NCBI RefSeq assembly: GCF_001458315.1
Contig: NZ_CYRX01000033.1
Location: 1-64,000 of the forward strand
Origin: Thalassobacter stenotrophicus
GTDB taxonomy: Bacteria; Pseudomonadota; Alphaproteobacteria; Rhodobacterales; Rhodobacteraceae
DNA length: 64,000 nucleotides
Direction: 5' to 3'
Both the position numbers and the translations under genes were made by a program. This document shows positions 27,326 through 35,059 of the stretch, piece by piece (the first letter of the stretch is position 1; each line of letters starts with the position of its first letter). The notes below the pieces were generated by a model that saw nothing but the letters and a program-made list of their open reading frames with translations, made no database searches and was not told the origin of the DNA.

Positions 27326-28111
27326 ATGCGTGCACTCCAAATCGCAGCCACGGGCATGAGCGCCCAGCAGACACGAGTTGAGGTGATTTCCAACAACCTC
27401 GCGAATATGAATACCACTGGTTATAACGCCCGACGGGCTGAGTTTGCGGACCTGCATTATCAACAGGTGACGCGCGCGGGCTCTATCGCCGCGTCTGACG
27501 GGACGGTTGTTCCCGCAGGTGTGCAGTTGGGGCTTGGTGTGCGGCCGACCGCTGTGACGATGAACGTGAACCAAGGGGCGCTGTCCGCAACGGGCGGCGA
27601 TCTGGACCTCGCGATCGAGGGCAAGGGCTACATTGAAGTGACGCTGCCCTCGGGTGTGTCGGGGTTCACCCGCGATGGCGCGCTCAAGATGACGGGCGAT
27701 GGTCAACTTGTCACGAGCGATGGCTACCCTGTGGTGCCCGACATCACGGTGCCCGAGGACACACAATCGCTATCGATTAACCCTGAGGGTGAGATTTACG
27801 CCTATTTCAACGACCGGACCGAGCCGGAGCTTTTGGGTCAGCTGACGCTTTCGGGGTTCTCGAACGAAAAGGGTCTTGAGGCGATTGGTGGCAATCTGTT
27901 CCGAGAGACCGGAGCGTCTGGCGCGCCATTGGTGGGCACGCCCGGCGAAAACGGGTTGGGGTCCTTTCGCCAAGGCTATCTTGAGGACAGCTCCGTCGAT
28001 GCGGTGAAAGAAGTTACCGACCTGATCGAGGCGCAGCGTGGGTATGAGTTGAACGCCAAGGTCATCACTGCGGCGGATCAAATGCTTAGCGCGACAACGC
28101 AGATCCGGTGA
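27326..28111 (+). CDS. flgG: Flagellar distal rod protein FlgG
   Basis: The distal rod subunit, exactly the usual 261 residues. It starts MRALQIAATGMSAQQTRVEV and has NNLANMNTTGYNARRAEFADL, LDLAIEGKGYIEV, and the C-terminal SSVDAVKEVTDLIEAQRGYELNAKVI. Ribosome binding site AAAAGGAG. Confidence 0.97.
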   Translation: MRALQIAATGMSAQQTRVEVISNNLANMNTTGYNARRAEFADLHYQQVTRAGSIAASDGTVVPAGVQLGLGVRPTAVTMNVNQGALSATGGDLDLAIEGKGYIEVTLPSGVSGFTRDGALKMTGDGQLVTSDGYPVVPDITVPEDTQSLSINPEGEIYAYFNDRTEPELLGQLTLSGFSNEKGLEAIGGNLFRETGASGAPLVGTPGENGLGSFRQGYLEDSSVDAVKEVTDLIEAQRGYELNAKVITAADQMLSATTQIR

Positions 28112-28115
28112 TGTC

Positions 28116-28544
28116 ATGAAACTAATCTTAATGATGTTTGTCTTGTTAATGCCCGCCGCGGCCCGTGCGGATGCCGTGTTGGCGGCGATGACCATTCGCA
28201 GCGGTACGATCCTTACGGCGGATCACCTCAGCCTCAGCGAGATGACGTTGCCCGGCGCGGCCACCGACCCCAAGGCACTGATCGGGATGGAGGCGCGGGT
28301 GAACCTGTATGCGAACCGCCCCATTCGCCCCGAAGACGTTGGGCGCCCCACTTTGGTCGAACGCAACGCAATCGTGCCGCTGGTTTTCAACGCGGGTGGT
28401 CTTTTGATCACGACAGAGGGGCGCGCGCTGGGCGCCGCGGGTGTGGGGGAAACCTTGCGCGTCATGAACCTTGCCTCTCGAACCACTGTCTTCGGCACCG
28501 TGACTTCCGATGGTTCCGTCATCGTTAACCCCAACAGATTTTAA
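28116..28544 (+). CDS. flgA: Flagellar P-ring assembly chaperone FlgA
   Basis: A periplasmic chaperone for the P ring, 142 residues. Signal peptide MKLILMMFVLLMPAAARA is followed by a SAF-like domain (AAMTIRSGTILTADHLSLSEM) and the FlgA end (GETLRVMNLASRTTVFGTVTSDGSVIV). It is short because the N-terminal domain found in longer FlgA proteins is missing, as is usual in related species. The P-ring gene flgI is not in the window. Confidence 0.9.
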   Translation: MKLILMMFVLLMPAAARADAVLAAMTIRSGTILTADHLSLSEMTLPGAATDPKALIGMEARVNLYANRPIRPEDVGRPTLVERNAIVPLVFNAGGLLITTEGRALGAAGVGETLRVMNLASRTTVFGTVTSDGSVIVNPNRF

Positions 28545-28556
28545 TTGGACCTTCCC

Positions 28557-29288
28557 ATGCTTTTGAAACGTTCCCTGCTTATCCTGTGTGCATTGTCTGT
28601 AACGGCCTGTGATCGCCTGTCCGAGGTGGGTAAGGCGCCGGAATTTACGCCCATTACGGGCGGTTATGAACACAGCGCCATGGTCAGCAACAGCTTTCCA
28701 GAGATGGCCGAGCAAAGGCCGGGTGTGCAGCGGGCCTCGCTTTGGTCCGGGGATCGGCAATCCCTATTGGGAGATCGTCGGGCCAGTCGCCGGGGCGATA
28801 TCATGACCGTTGTAATTGAGATTAACGATCAGGCTGAGATTTCGAATAGCACGGATCGCTCACGCTCGGGTTCGGAGGCGATGGCGATTCCGCAGTTCCT
28901 TGGGTTGCCGCAGTTAATTGATCGTCAACTGCCGGGTGATGCGACCCTTGGCAATGGCGTGAATGCGAGTGGATCTAGCTCATCTTCGGGCGATGGGTCT
29001 GTGCGGCGCAATGAAAAGCTGACCCTGCGCGTGGCGGCGACGGTTGTTGATGTTCTGCCCAATGGGGTGGCCCGGATTGAGGGCTCGCAGGAGGTGCGCG
29101 TTAACTTTGAAGTCCGCGAGTTGCTGGTCAGCGGATTTGTGCGGCCTGAGGATATCTCACGGCAGAATGAGATCACCTACGACAAGATCGCTTCGGCGCG
29201 TATTTCCTACGGTGGTCGTGGGCAAATCTCTGACATGCAGCAGCCGCGCTATGGTCAGCAGGTTGCCGATATTCTCTTGCCGTTCTGA
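28557..29288 (+). CDS. flgH: Flagellar L-ring protein FlgH
   Basis: An outer-membrane lipoprotein that forms the L ring, 243 residues. The lipobox is SVTAC (lipidated Cys at residue 18 from ATG 28557). The FlgH core shows SLLGDRRASRRGDIMTVVIEINDQAEISN, and later VNFEVRELLVSGFVRPEDIS and the terminal ARISYGGRGQISDMQQPRYGQQVADILLPF region. ATG 28557 is favoured over TTG 28545 because it gives a normal lipoprotein leader. Confidence 0.94.
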   Translation: MLLKRSLLILCALSVTACDRLSEVGKAPEFTPITGGYEHSAMVSNSFPEMAEQRPGVQRASLWSGDRQSLLGDRRASRRGDIMTVVIEINDQAEISNSTDRSRSGSEAMAIPQFLGLPQLIDRQLPGDATLGNGVNASGSSSSSGDGSVRRNEKLTLRVAATVVDVLPNGVARIEGSQEVRVNFEVRELLVSGFVRPEDISRQNEITYDKIASARISYGGRGQISDMQQPRYGQQVADILLPF

Positions 29289-29296
29289 GGTTTGAC

Positions 29297-29797
29297 ATGA
29301 TGAAATTCATTCTCCCGCTTTTGTTGGTGGTTCTTGGTGTCGGGGGCGGGGCGGCCGCCGGGTTTTTCCTTAAGCCTGCCCCGGTGGAGGTTGTCGACGA
29401 GGATGGTACGCATGATTGCCTGCCGTCAGAGACCACTCAGACGCTCAAGGCCGTAGAAGCTGAGACGCCATCGGAGTTGGAGTATGTTAAGCTTAACAAC
29501 CAGTTCGTTATTCCAGTGCTGAAATCTGGTCGGGTGGCTGCGCTGGTGATCCTGTCGCTGAGTGTTGAGGTCAGCGGTGACCAGGATGCGACTGTCTATG
29601 AACGTGAGCCAAAGTTGCGCGATCTGTTCAATGAAGTGCTGTTTTTTCACGCCAATACTGGTGGTTTTGATGGCGTTTTTACGGATTTCAGCAAGATGGA
29701 GATGCTGCGAAAGGGTCTATCTGAGGCTGCGCACAAGGCGCTGGGAGGCACCCATGTTGGGGTGTTGATCACGGATATCGTGCGTCAGGACGCATAG
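29297..29797 (+). CDS. fliL: Flagellar basal body-associated protein FliL
   Basis: An inner-membrane protein near the stator. The 166-residue sequence has one N-terminal anchor (FILPLLLVVLGVGGGAAAGFFL) and a stomatin-like periplasmic domain with VKLNNQFVIPVLKSGRVAALVILSLSVEV and a C-terminal ALGGTHVGVLITDIVRQDA. Last gene of the operon; its 3' end overlaps the opposite-strand PPOX gene by 13 bp. Confidence 0.88.
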   Translation: MMKFILPLLLVVLGVGGGAAAGFFLKPAPVEVVDEDGTHDCLPSETTQTLKAVEAETPSELEYVKLNNQFVIPVLKSGRVAALVILSLSVEVSGDQDATVYEREPKLRDLFNEVLFFHANTGGFDGVFTDFSKMEMLRKGLSEAAHKALGGTHVGVLITDIVRQDA

Positions 29798-30261
29798 GGC
29801 TTTAGGTCGTCGGCAGTGAACAGAAATGCTTTGCCAAAGCCGCCGTTCAGGAATGCGTCATCAATGCTAAAGCGGAACGCGATGAAGTCGGTGAAATCGA
29901 AATAGAGGGCTGATTTGGGCAGGTGGGTTAACCATGCGTCCCGGATGGTGGATTTATCGACGGGTTCAGGTTGGACGTGCAGGGTGGCCCGCGGTGCCGT
30001 CAATGCGTCGCCCTTGGCCGCGGGTTCCCCGACCAATAGGGCGCATTTTGCGCCGGATTGTAGGGCGGGTGTGTGCAGAGATAGCTCCGACACCAGTGTG
30101 ACGAGGCCGTGCCCCGGCAGGCAGAGAAGTGCAATTCGGCTGGCCGATGGCGTTACGCGCTTGGGGTCTAGGTACGACAACACGCCATGCCGCATCTCCG
30201 CAAGCAACCTGTCCATGGTTGCGCGGGCATCGTCATCAACTGGGCGAAACGGGTCGGTCAT
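29785..30261 (-). CDS. Pyridoxamine 5'-phosphate oxidase-fold (HugZ-like) protein
   Basis: A 158-residue protein with a flavin-reductase-like split barrel (HGVLSYLDPKRVTPSASRIALLCL, SELSLHTPALQSGAKCALLVGEP, then a late ALYFDFTDFIAFRFSIDDAFLNGGFGKAF segment). This late segment, with its GGFGKA motif, is usual in HugZ-like heme-utilisation proteins. ATG 30261 is chosen; a TTG at 30321 would extend the protein but runs across an FNR-type box. The role in heme handling is inferred only from similarity. Confidence 0.75.
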   Translation of the reverse strand: MTDPFRPVDDDARATMDRLLAEMRHGVLSYLDPKRVTPSASRIALLCLPGHGLVTLVSELSLHTPALQSGAKCALLVGEPAAKGDALTAPRATLHVQPEPVDKSTIRDAWLTHLPKSALYFDFTDFIAFRFSIDDAFLNGGFGKAFLFTADDLKPYAS

Positions 30262-30307
30262 ACGAGAAAGATGGGCCACAGCCGCTACGCGGGCAAGCGG
30301 CAAACGT

Positions 30308-30321
30308 CTGATGCATATCAA
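30308..30321 (+). promoter_or_regulatory. FnrL-type box upstream of universal stress gene
   Basis: CTGAT-GCAT-ATCAA matches nine of ten bases of the FNR consensus TTGAT-N4-ATCAA. It lies 53 bp before the usp ATG and 46 bp before the divergent PPOX start, so it could serve either. Confidence 0.5.
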
Positions 30322-30374
30322 AGACGTCTCTTTGGGGTCGATTATTGTGAGGGGACTAGAGAGAGGGATTGATC

Positions 30375-30782
30375 ATGTACTCCAATATCCTTGTTCCAAT
30401 CGCGTTTGACGATGAACGTGATGTTTCGCAGGCCTTGAACGTGGCGCGCAAATTGCTTGATGAGGGCGGCAAAATCACGGCGATTCACGTGCGTGAGCAT
30501 CTGCCATCTTATGCGACCGAATACCTGACCAAAGAGCAGATGGAGGGAAATCGGGCTCAGCTGGTGAATGGATTACTCGAAAAAACCGGCAACAGCCCGG
30601 ATATTGATGTGGTCGTGGTGGAGGGCCGCTCGGGCCATAGAATCTTGGAGGAGGCTGAGCGTCGTGAGGCGGATTTGATCGTGATCGCCTCGCATTGCCC
30701 GTCGGTCCAGGATTATTTCCTAGGCTCTACCGCTGCGCGTGTGGTCCGGCATGCGAAATGTTGCGTGCACGTTGTGCGCTAA
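30375..30782 (+). CDS. Universal stress protein (UspA family)
   Basis: A 135-residue single UspA domain: MYSNILVPIAFDD at the N-terminus, GKITAIHVREHLPSY after the first helix, DVVVVEGRSGHRILEEAERREADLIVIASH, and the ATP-loop-like GSTAARVVRHAKCCVHVVR. The glycines of the ATP loop are partly changed (FLGSTAARV). ATG 30375 has GAGAGGG about 9 nt upstream. The upstream FnrL-type site suggests induction at low oxygen. Confidence 0.92.
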   Translation: MYSNILVPIAFDDERDVSQALNVARKLLDEGGKITAIHVREHLPSYATEYLTKEQMEGNRAQLVNGLLEKTGNSPDIDVVVVEGRSGHRILEEAERREADLIVIASHCPSVQDYFLGSTAARVVRHAKCCVHVVR

Positions 30783-30866
30783 AGGGCTGTGATTGGCCAT
30801 CGGTACCTCTGGGCTTGAGCCGCCCTGACACCGCGCCTAAGCTCCGCCCAAATAGGGGAGGCGCAG

Positions 30867-31730
30867 ATGGCAACGGGTACAAACATTCGCACATATTTTG
30901 AGGGCCGCTGGCATGACGGAGATGTGCCCGTTATGCGCGCGGCTGATCATGGTATGTGGCTTGGGTCTAGCGTGTTTGACGGCGCGCGGTGGTTTGAGGG
31001 GCGCGTGCCCGACCTTGCGGCGCATTGCGAACGGGTCAACCGATCCGCCGAGGCGTTGATGATCACGCCCACGGTTTCCCCCATAGATATGGTGCAGATC
31101 GTTGAGGAAGGGTTGAAATCCTACGGCCCCAATGACGCCGTTTATATCAGGCCAATGTATTGGGCGTTGGAGGGTGGCCCGCTGGGCGTTTTGCCCAAGA
31201 TGGGTGCCACGGGGTTTGCGATCTGCCTTGAGCAAATTCCAATGGCCCCGCAGGACACGACCACGACCCTGACCACCACCCAATTCCGCCGTCCCGTCCT
31301 TGAGGATGCGGTGTGTAATGCCAAAGCGGGCTGCCTTTATCCAAACAATGCGCGCATGTTGGCTGAGGCTACGCGCAAAGGGTTTGGCAATGCGTTGGTC
31401 GCGGATGCCATGGGCAATGTGGCCGAAACCGCCACCTCAAACGTGTTCATGGTGCGTGACGGTGAGGTGTTCACCCCCATCCCCAACGGCACATTTTTGG
31501 CGGGCATCACGCGGGCGCGGCACATGGATAACCTGCGTCGTGATGGGGTTAAGGTGCATGAATGTGTGCTTAGCTTTGATGATTTTCGCAGCGCAGATGA
31601 GGTGTTTTTGACCGGCAATATGACCAAGATTACGCCGGTTACCGCGTTTGATGACGTCCCGTATCAAGTCGGCCCCATCGCCCGCCGCGCGCGTGAGTTG
31701 TATTGGGATTGGGCGCTGAGCGAGGCCTAG
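30867..31730 (+). CDS. ilvE: Branched-chain amino acid aminotransferase (class IV)
   Basis: A PLP aminotransferase of 287 residues for the last step of Val, Leu and Ile synthesis. It opens with the BCAT-like TYFEGRWHDGDVPVMRAADHGMWLGSSVFDGARWFEG. The PLP-lysine region is CNAKAGCLYPNN, followed by EATRKGFGNALVADAMGNVAETATSNVFMV and LAGITRARHM. The short form with alanine-rich N-terminus is usual in roseobacters. Class IV relatives such as D-amino acid aminotransferase cannot be fully excluded. Confidence 0.88.
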   Translation: MATGTNIRTYFEGRWHDGDVPVMRAADHGMWLGSSVFDGARWFEGRVPDLAAHCERVNRSAEALMITPTVSPIDMVQIVEEGLKSYGPNDAVYIRPMYWALEGGPLGVLPKMGATGFAICLEQIPMAPQDTTTTLTTTQFRRPVLEDAVCNAKAGCLYPNNARMLAEATRKGFGNALVADAMGNVAETATSNVFMVRDGEVFTPIPNGTFLAGITRARHMDNLRRDGVKVHECVLSFDDFRSADEVFLTGNMTKITPVTAFDDVPYQVGPIARRARELYWDWALSEA

Positions 31731-31800
31731 CCCGCGTATTTGCCATTGCCAGAGGTGGCCGGAGCATGCACAGTCCGAGCCGATCAATCGGGAGGATCCG

Positions 31801-32256
31801 ATGCGCAAGTTTCTTGTTGTGCTCGACGACAGCCGTGAATGTTTGAATGCGATCCGCTTTGCCGCGATGCGCGCCGCCAATACGGGGGGCGGGGTCGAAG
31901 TGCTGGCCGTGATCCCGCCAGAAGAGTTTAACCACTGGATCGGCGTGGGCGATATCATGCGCCAAGAGGCGCGCGAACGGATTGAGGCACATTTCGAAGT
32001 GTTCGCCAAATGGATGCGGGACCGTCAGAATATTGATCCCGAGTTGGTCATCCGTGAGGGCGAAGTGTTCGATGAAATCCTCGCTCAGGTAAAGGCGGAC
32101 ACGGATATTGGGGTCCTTGTTTTGGGCGCTGGCATCGACAAAAACGGCCCCGGCCCGCTGGTGACACAACTGACGCGAATTGCGGGCAACCTGCCCATTC
32201 CCGTGACGATCGTCCCCGGTGAGATGTCGAAAGAGCAGCTAGAAGCTGTAACCTAA
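31801..32256 (+). CDS. Universal stress protein
   Basis: A 151-residue Usp domain: MRKFLVVLDDSRECLNAIRFAAMRAANTGG, a central IEAHFEVFAKWM helix, IREGEVFDEILAQVKADTDIGVLVLGAG and the C-terminal NLPIPVTIVPGEM. It belongs to the conserved alphaproteobacterial neighbourhood usp-nfuA. Ribosome binding site GGGAGG before the ATG. Distinct from the Usp at 30375. Confidence 0.9.
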   Translation: MRKFLVVLDDSRECLNAIRFAAMRAANTGGGVEVLAVIPPEEFNHWIGVGDIMRQEARERIEAHFEVFAKWMRDRQNIDPELVIREGEVFDEILAQVKADTDIGVLVLGAGIDKNGPGPLVTQLTRIAGNLPIPVTIVPGEMSKEQLEAVT

Positions 32257-32273
32257 GTTAGAACCGTTCCAAA
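32257..32273 (+). promoter_or_regulatory. Irr (ICE)-like box upstream of nfuA
   Basis: GTTAGAA-CCG-TTCCAAA differs at two positions from the iron-control palindrome TTTAGAA-N3-TTCTAAA bound by Irr in alphaproteobacteria. It ends 4 bp before the -35 of nfuA. Confidence 0.4.
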
Positions 32274-32277
32274 TATC

Positions 32278-32308
32278 TTGACCTTTTGCCTTTGGATTTG
32301 CATATAAG
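32278..32308 (+). promoter_or_regulatory. Promoter of nfuA
   Basis: TTGACC (32278-32283) and TATAAG (32303-32308) with a 19-nt spacer; start codon 24 bp downstream of the -10. Confidence 0.5.
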
Positions 32309-32332
32309 AAGTCCAATCGAAGGAAGCTGCCC

Positions 32333-32893
32333 ATGTTTATCCAAACGGAATCGACGCCAAACCCTGCGACCTTGAAATTTCTGCCCGGTCAGCCCGTGAT
32401 GGACCTAGGCACTGCGGATTTCACCACTGCTGAGGCGGCACAGACCTCTCCGCTTGCGACCCGTTTGTTCGGGGTTGAAGGCGTGACGGGCGTGTTCTTT
32501 GGTACGGATTTTGTGACCGTGACCAAGGATGAGCCCGTAGAGTGGGACCATATCAAGCCCTCGATTTTGGGTGCGATCATGGAGCATTACCAGTCCGGCG
32601 CGCCCATCATGGAAGGCGATGCAGGCTCGGGCCACACGGATGTGGATCACGGTGAGGACACTGTAATTGTCGGCCAGATCAAAGAGTTGTTGGACACACG
32701 CGTGCGCCCAGCGGTGGCCCAAGATGGCGGTGATATCACGTTCCACGGCTTTGACCGGGGTGTGGTTTACCTGCACATGAAAGGCGCCTGCGCGGGCTGT
32801 CCGTCTTCAACCCTGACGCTCAAGATGGGGATTGAGAATTTGCTGCGCCACTACATCCCAGAGGTGCTGGAGGTCCGGCCCGTTGCCGTCTGA
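32333..32893 (+). CDS. nfuA: NfuA-type Fe-S carrier protein
   Basis: Delivers Fe-S clusters to client enzymes. The 186-residue protein has the Nfu N-terminal domain (MFIQTESTPNPATLKFLPGQPV) and the C-terminal NifU-like domain with the cluster motif CAGCPSSTLTLKMGIENLLR. Follows a candidate Irr box, fitting an iron-linked role. Its last 11 bp overlap tsaB. Confidence 0.95.
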   Translation: MFIQTESTPNPATLKFLPGQPVMDLGTADFTTAEAAQTSPLATRLFGVEGVTGVFFGTDFVTVTKDEPVEWDHIKPSILGAIMEHYQSGAPIMEGDAGSGHTDVDHGEDTVIVGQIKELLDTRVRPAVAQDGGDITFHGFDRGVVYLHMKGACAGCPSSTLTLKMGIENLLRHYIPEVLEVRPVAV

Positions 32894-33515
32894 CCCCCTT
32901 GTTTTAGGCTTTGACACATCGGCCGCGCATTGCGCGGCCGCTTTGCTTTGCGGTGACCGTGTTGTGGCCTCGGTTCACGAGGATATGGGTCGTGGGCAGG
33001 CAGAGCGCTTGATGCCTCTGCTCGAAGATGTCCTTGGACAAGGCGGCACGACATGGGCCGCGTTGGATGCGATCGGTGTGGGGACTGGCCCAGGAAATTT
33101 CACCGGTATCCGCATTTCTGTCGCGACGGCGCGGGGGCTTGCGCTGGGCCTAGGGTGCCCCGCGATAGGGGTGAACGGGTTTGATGCCTTGGCGTACGGC
33201 GCGCGTGATGTGAAAACATGGTGCGCCGTGCCGGCCCCACGTGATCACCTGTATTTGAGCGCCAACGCGGATTTGCCTGTGCGGCTTGCCCCTGTTTCGG
33301 ATGCGGCGGATCGGACTGTTATTTGCGCCACGGACACCCCTGCCATGGCGGCGGCTGGCGTGCGAGTTATCGCGCCCGTGCATCCCATTGCCGAGGCTAT
33401 AGCACGGGTTGCAATGGCGCGAATTGGACAAGAGGTATCGCGCCCGGTGCCACTGTATATTCGTCCTGCGGATGCGGCGCCTTCGCGCGAAGCGGCCCCC
33501 ATTATTCTGCCATAA
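32883..33515 (+). CDS. tsaB: tRNA t6A37 biosynthesis protein TsaB
   Basis: A subunit of the t6A37 threonylcarbamoyltransferase complex. In 210 residues it shows the actin-like ATPase opening VLGFDTSAAHCAAALL, the QAERLMPLLEDVL segment and GVGTGPGNFTGIRISVATARGLALGL, which is diagnostic. The start is TTG 32883, inside the end of nfuA; no ATG fits. MtaB at 5542 acts on the same modified base. The stop overlaps rimI by one base. Confidence 0.92.
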   Translation: MPSDPLVLGFDTSAAHCAAALLCGDRVVASVHEDMGRGQAERLMPLLEDVLGQGGTTWAALDAIGVGTGPGNFTGIRISVATARGLALGLGCPAIGVNGFDALAYGARDVKTWCAVPAPRDHLYLSANADLPVRLAPVSDAADRTVICATDTPAMAAAGVRVIAPVHPIAEAIARVAMARIGQEVSRPVPLYIRPADAAPSREAAPIILP

Positions 33516-33916
33516 TGATGACGCCCGAGGATATGGCGGCTTTGCATGCGCAGTGTTTTCAGGCCGCACCGCGACCATGGTCTGCGCAGGAATTTGCGGC
33601 CTACGCGCAGGATACGAACGTTTTGATCCGCTTCATTGAGGGCGGCTTTGGCGTGGTGCGCGTGATTGCGGATGAGGCTGAATTGCTCACGCTTGCGGTT
33701 GATCCAGCGCGGCGGCGGCAGGGTTTGGGCGATGCGTTGGTCCAGAGCCTTTGCACAGGTGCAAAGGTGGCGGGGGCGCAGGATATGTTCCTAGAAGTTG
33801 CCGCTGACAATGCCGCGGCTTGCGCGCTTTATTCCAAGCATGGCTTTGCGCGGGTGGGTCGTCGTCCTGCCTATTATGCGGGCACAGACGCATTGGTTCT
33901 GCGCCGGGCGATGTAA
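33515..33916 (+). CDS. rimI: Ribosomal-protein-alanine N-acetyltransferase RimI-like
   Basis: A GNAT enzyme of 133 residues, placed straight after tsaB as in most proteobacteria. It shows MTPEDMAALHAQCF at the start, the acetyl-CoA loop LAVDPARRRQGLGDALV, VAADNAAACALYSKHGFARVGRRPAYY and a C-terminal LVLRRAM. ATG 33515 overlaps the tsaB stop (TAATG), with a second ATG at 33518. Acetylation of S18 is assumed from the family. Confidence 0.88.
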   Translation: MMTPEDMAALHAQCFQAAPRPWSAQEFAAYAQDTNVLIRFIEGGFGVVRVIADEAELLTLAVDPARRRQGLGDALVQSLCTGAKVAGAQDMFLEVAADNAAACALYSKHGFARVGRRPAYYAGTDALVLRRAM

Positions 33917-33950
33917 CGGCACGTCGGTGGCGAAATTAGTCAAAAAGCAG

Positions 33951-33980
33951 TTGACCCTTCCCGGTTGCTGCGGCCTTATT
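33951..33980 (+). promoter_or_regulatory. Candidate promoter of nucleoside importer operon
   Basis: TTGACC (33951-33956), 18-nt spacer, CTTATT (33975-33980). The -35 is good and the -10 weak. Confidence 0.35.
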
Positions 33981-33997
33981 CTGCGCATGCTCGCGAG

Positions 33998-34025
33998 GGG
34001 TGGCGCCCGTCTGGTTGCGCCCCCC
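33998..34025 (+). promoter_or_regulatory. GC-rich leader hairpin before the BMP gene
   Basis: GGG-T-GGCGC pairs with GCGCC-C-CCC around a 10-nt loop, 23 bp before the ATG at 34049. No T run follows. Like the hairpin at 18616, it stands just before a binding-protein gene. Confidence 0.45.
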
Positions 34026-34048
34026 GTTTGAAAACCTGGGAGATACAC

Positions 34049-35053
34049 ATGAACCTTAAGCAGAAATTTCTTGGCGCTGCTGCCATGCTTGCACTCACGG
34101 CGGGTGCCGCCGCTGCGGAGCCGGGCCTGATCATCGATCTGGGCGGTAAATTCGACAAATCCTTCAACGAAAGCGCGTTTAACGGCGCACAGCGTTGGGT
34201 GGCTGAGACCGGTGGCGAATACGTCGAAACCGAGCTTGCGAATGAGGCTCAGCGTGAGCAAACCATGCGCCGGATGGCCGAGCGGGGCGCGAACCCGATT
34301 GTCGTTCTAGGCTTTGCGAACGCCTCTGCGCTCAGCGAAGTGGCACCCGATTATCCCGACACTAACTTTGCGATCATCGACGTTGACTGGCTTGGTGATC
34401 TGCCAAACGTGCGCCAAATCGCGTTTTCCGAGCATGAGGGATCGTACCTTGTGGGTATGATGGCGGCAAAAGCGTCCGAGACCGGGACGGTTTCGTTCGT
34501 TGGCGGCATGGATGTTCCGTTGATCCGGAAATTCGCCTGCGGCTACGCCCAAGGTGTTCTGGCCGCGAACCCCGAGGCGACTGTGATCGCCAATATGACT
34601 GGCACAACGCCCACCGCTTGGAACGACCCGGTGCGCGGCGCCGAATTGACGCGCAGCCAGATCAGCCAAGGCGCAGATGTGGTTTACGCAGCGGCGGGCG
34701 GCACGGGTATTGGTGTGCTGCAAGCAGCCGCAGATGAAGACATTCTGTCCATCGGCGTCGATAGCAACCAAAACTTCCTGCACCCCGGTGAGGTTCTGAC
34801 ATCCATGCTGAAGCGCGTGGATAACGCCGTTTATGACGTGTTCTCTGCCGGTGCCGAAGGCTTTGAGGCTGGTGTCGTGCGGATGGACCTGTCCAACCGT
34901 GGTGTCGGCATCGCGCTTGACGGGTTCAACGAGGCCATCGTGCCGTTTTCCATGTTGTCAGAGGTGTATGCCGCCGCTGATCAGATCGTGAGTGGCGGGT
35001 TGACGGTGCATGACTACACCAGCGACGACAGCTGCCCCGTTTTGACGTTCTGA
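34049..35053 (+). CDS. BMP family nucleoside-binding lipoprotein-like protein
   Basis: A periplasmic binding protein of the BMP (PnrA-like) family, which binds purine nucleosides. The 334-residue sequence has a Sec signal peptide (MNLKQKFLGAAAMLALTAGAAAA) without a lipobox, then LIIDLGGKFDKSFNESAFNGAQRW, the family hallmark DKSFN. Later motifs are SFVGGMDVPLIRKFACGYAQG and SIGVDSNQNFLHPGEVLTSMLKRVD. ATG 34049 has GGGAGA upstream. First gene of an importer that ends in a purine nucleoside phosphorylase. Confidence 0.93.
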   Translation: MNLKQKFLGAAAMLALTAGAAAAEPGLIIDLGGKFDKSFNESAFNGAQRWVAETGGEYVETELANEAQREQTMRRMAERGANPIVVLGFANASALSEVAPDYPDTNFAIIDVDWLGDLPNVRQIAFSEHEGSYLVGMMAAKASETGTVSFVGGMDVPLIRKFACGYAQGVLAANPEATVIANMTGTTPTAWNDPVRGAELTRSQISQGADVVYAAAGGTGIGVLQAAADEDILSIGVDSNQNFLHPGEVLTSMLKRVDNAVYDVFSAGAEGFEAGVVRMDLSNRGVGIALDGFNEAIVPFSMLSEVYAAADQIVSGGLTVHDYTSDDSCPVLTF

Positions 35054-35059
35054 TAGGGC

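Noticed and set aside
30262-30321. TTG-started N-terminal extension of the HugZ-like protein
   Set aside because: It crosses the FnrL-type box and lacks similarity; ATG 30261 is preferred.
33917-34048. Purine riboswitch before the nucleoside importer
   Set aside because: A single GC hairpin is present, not the three-way junction with conserved loops.
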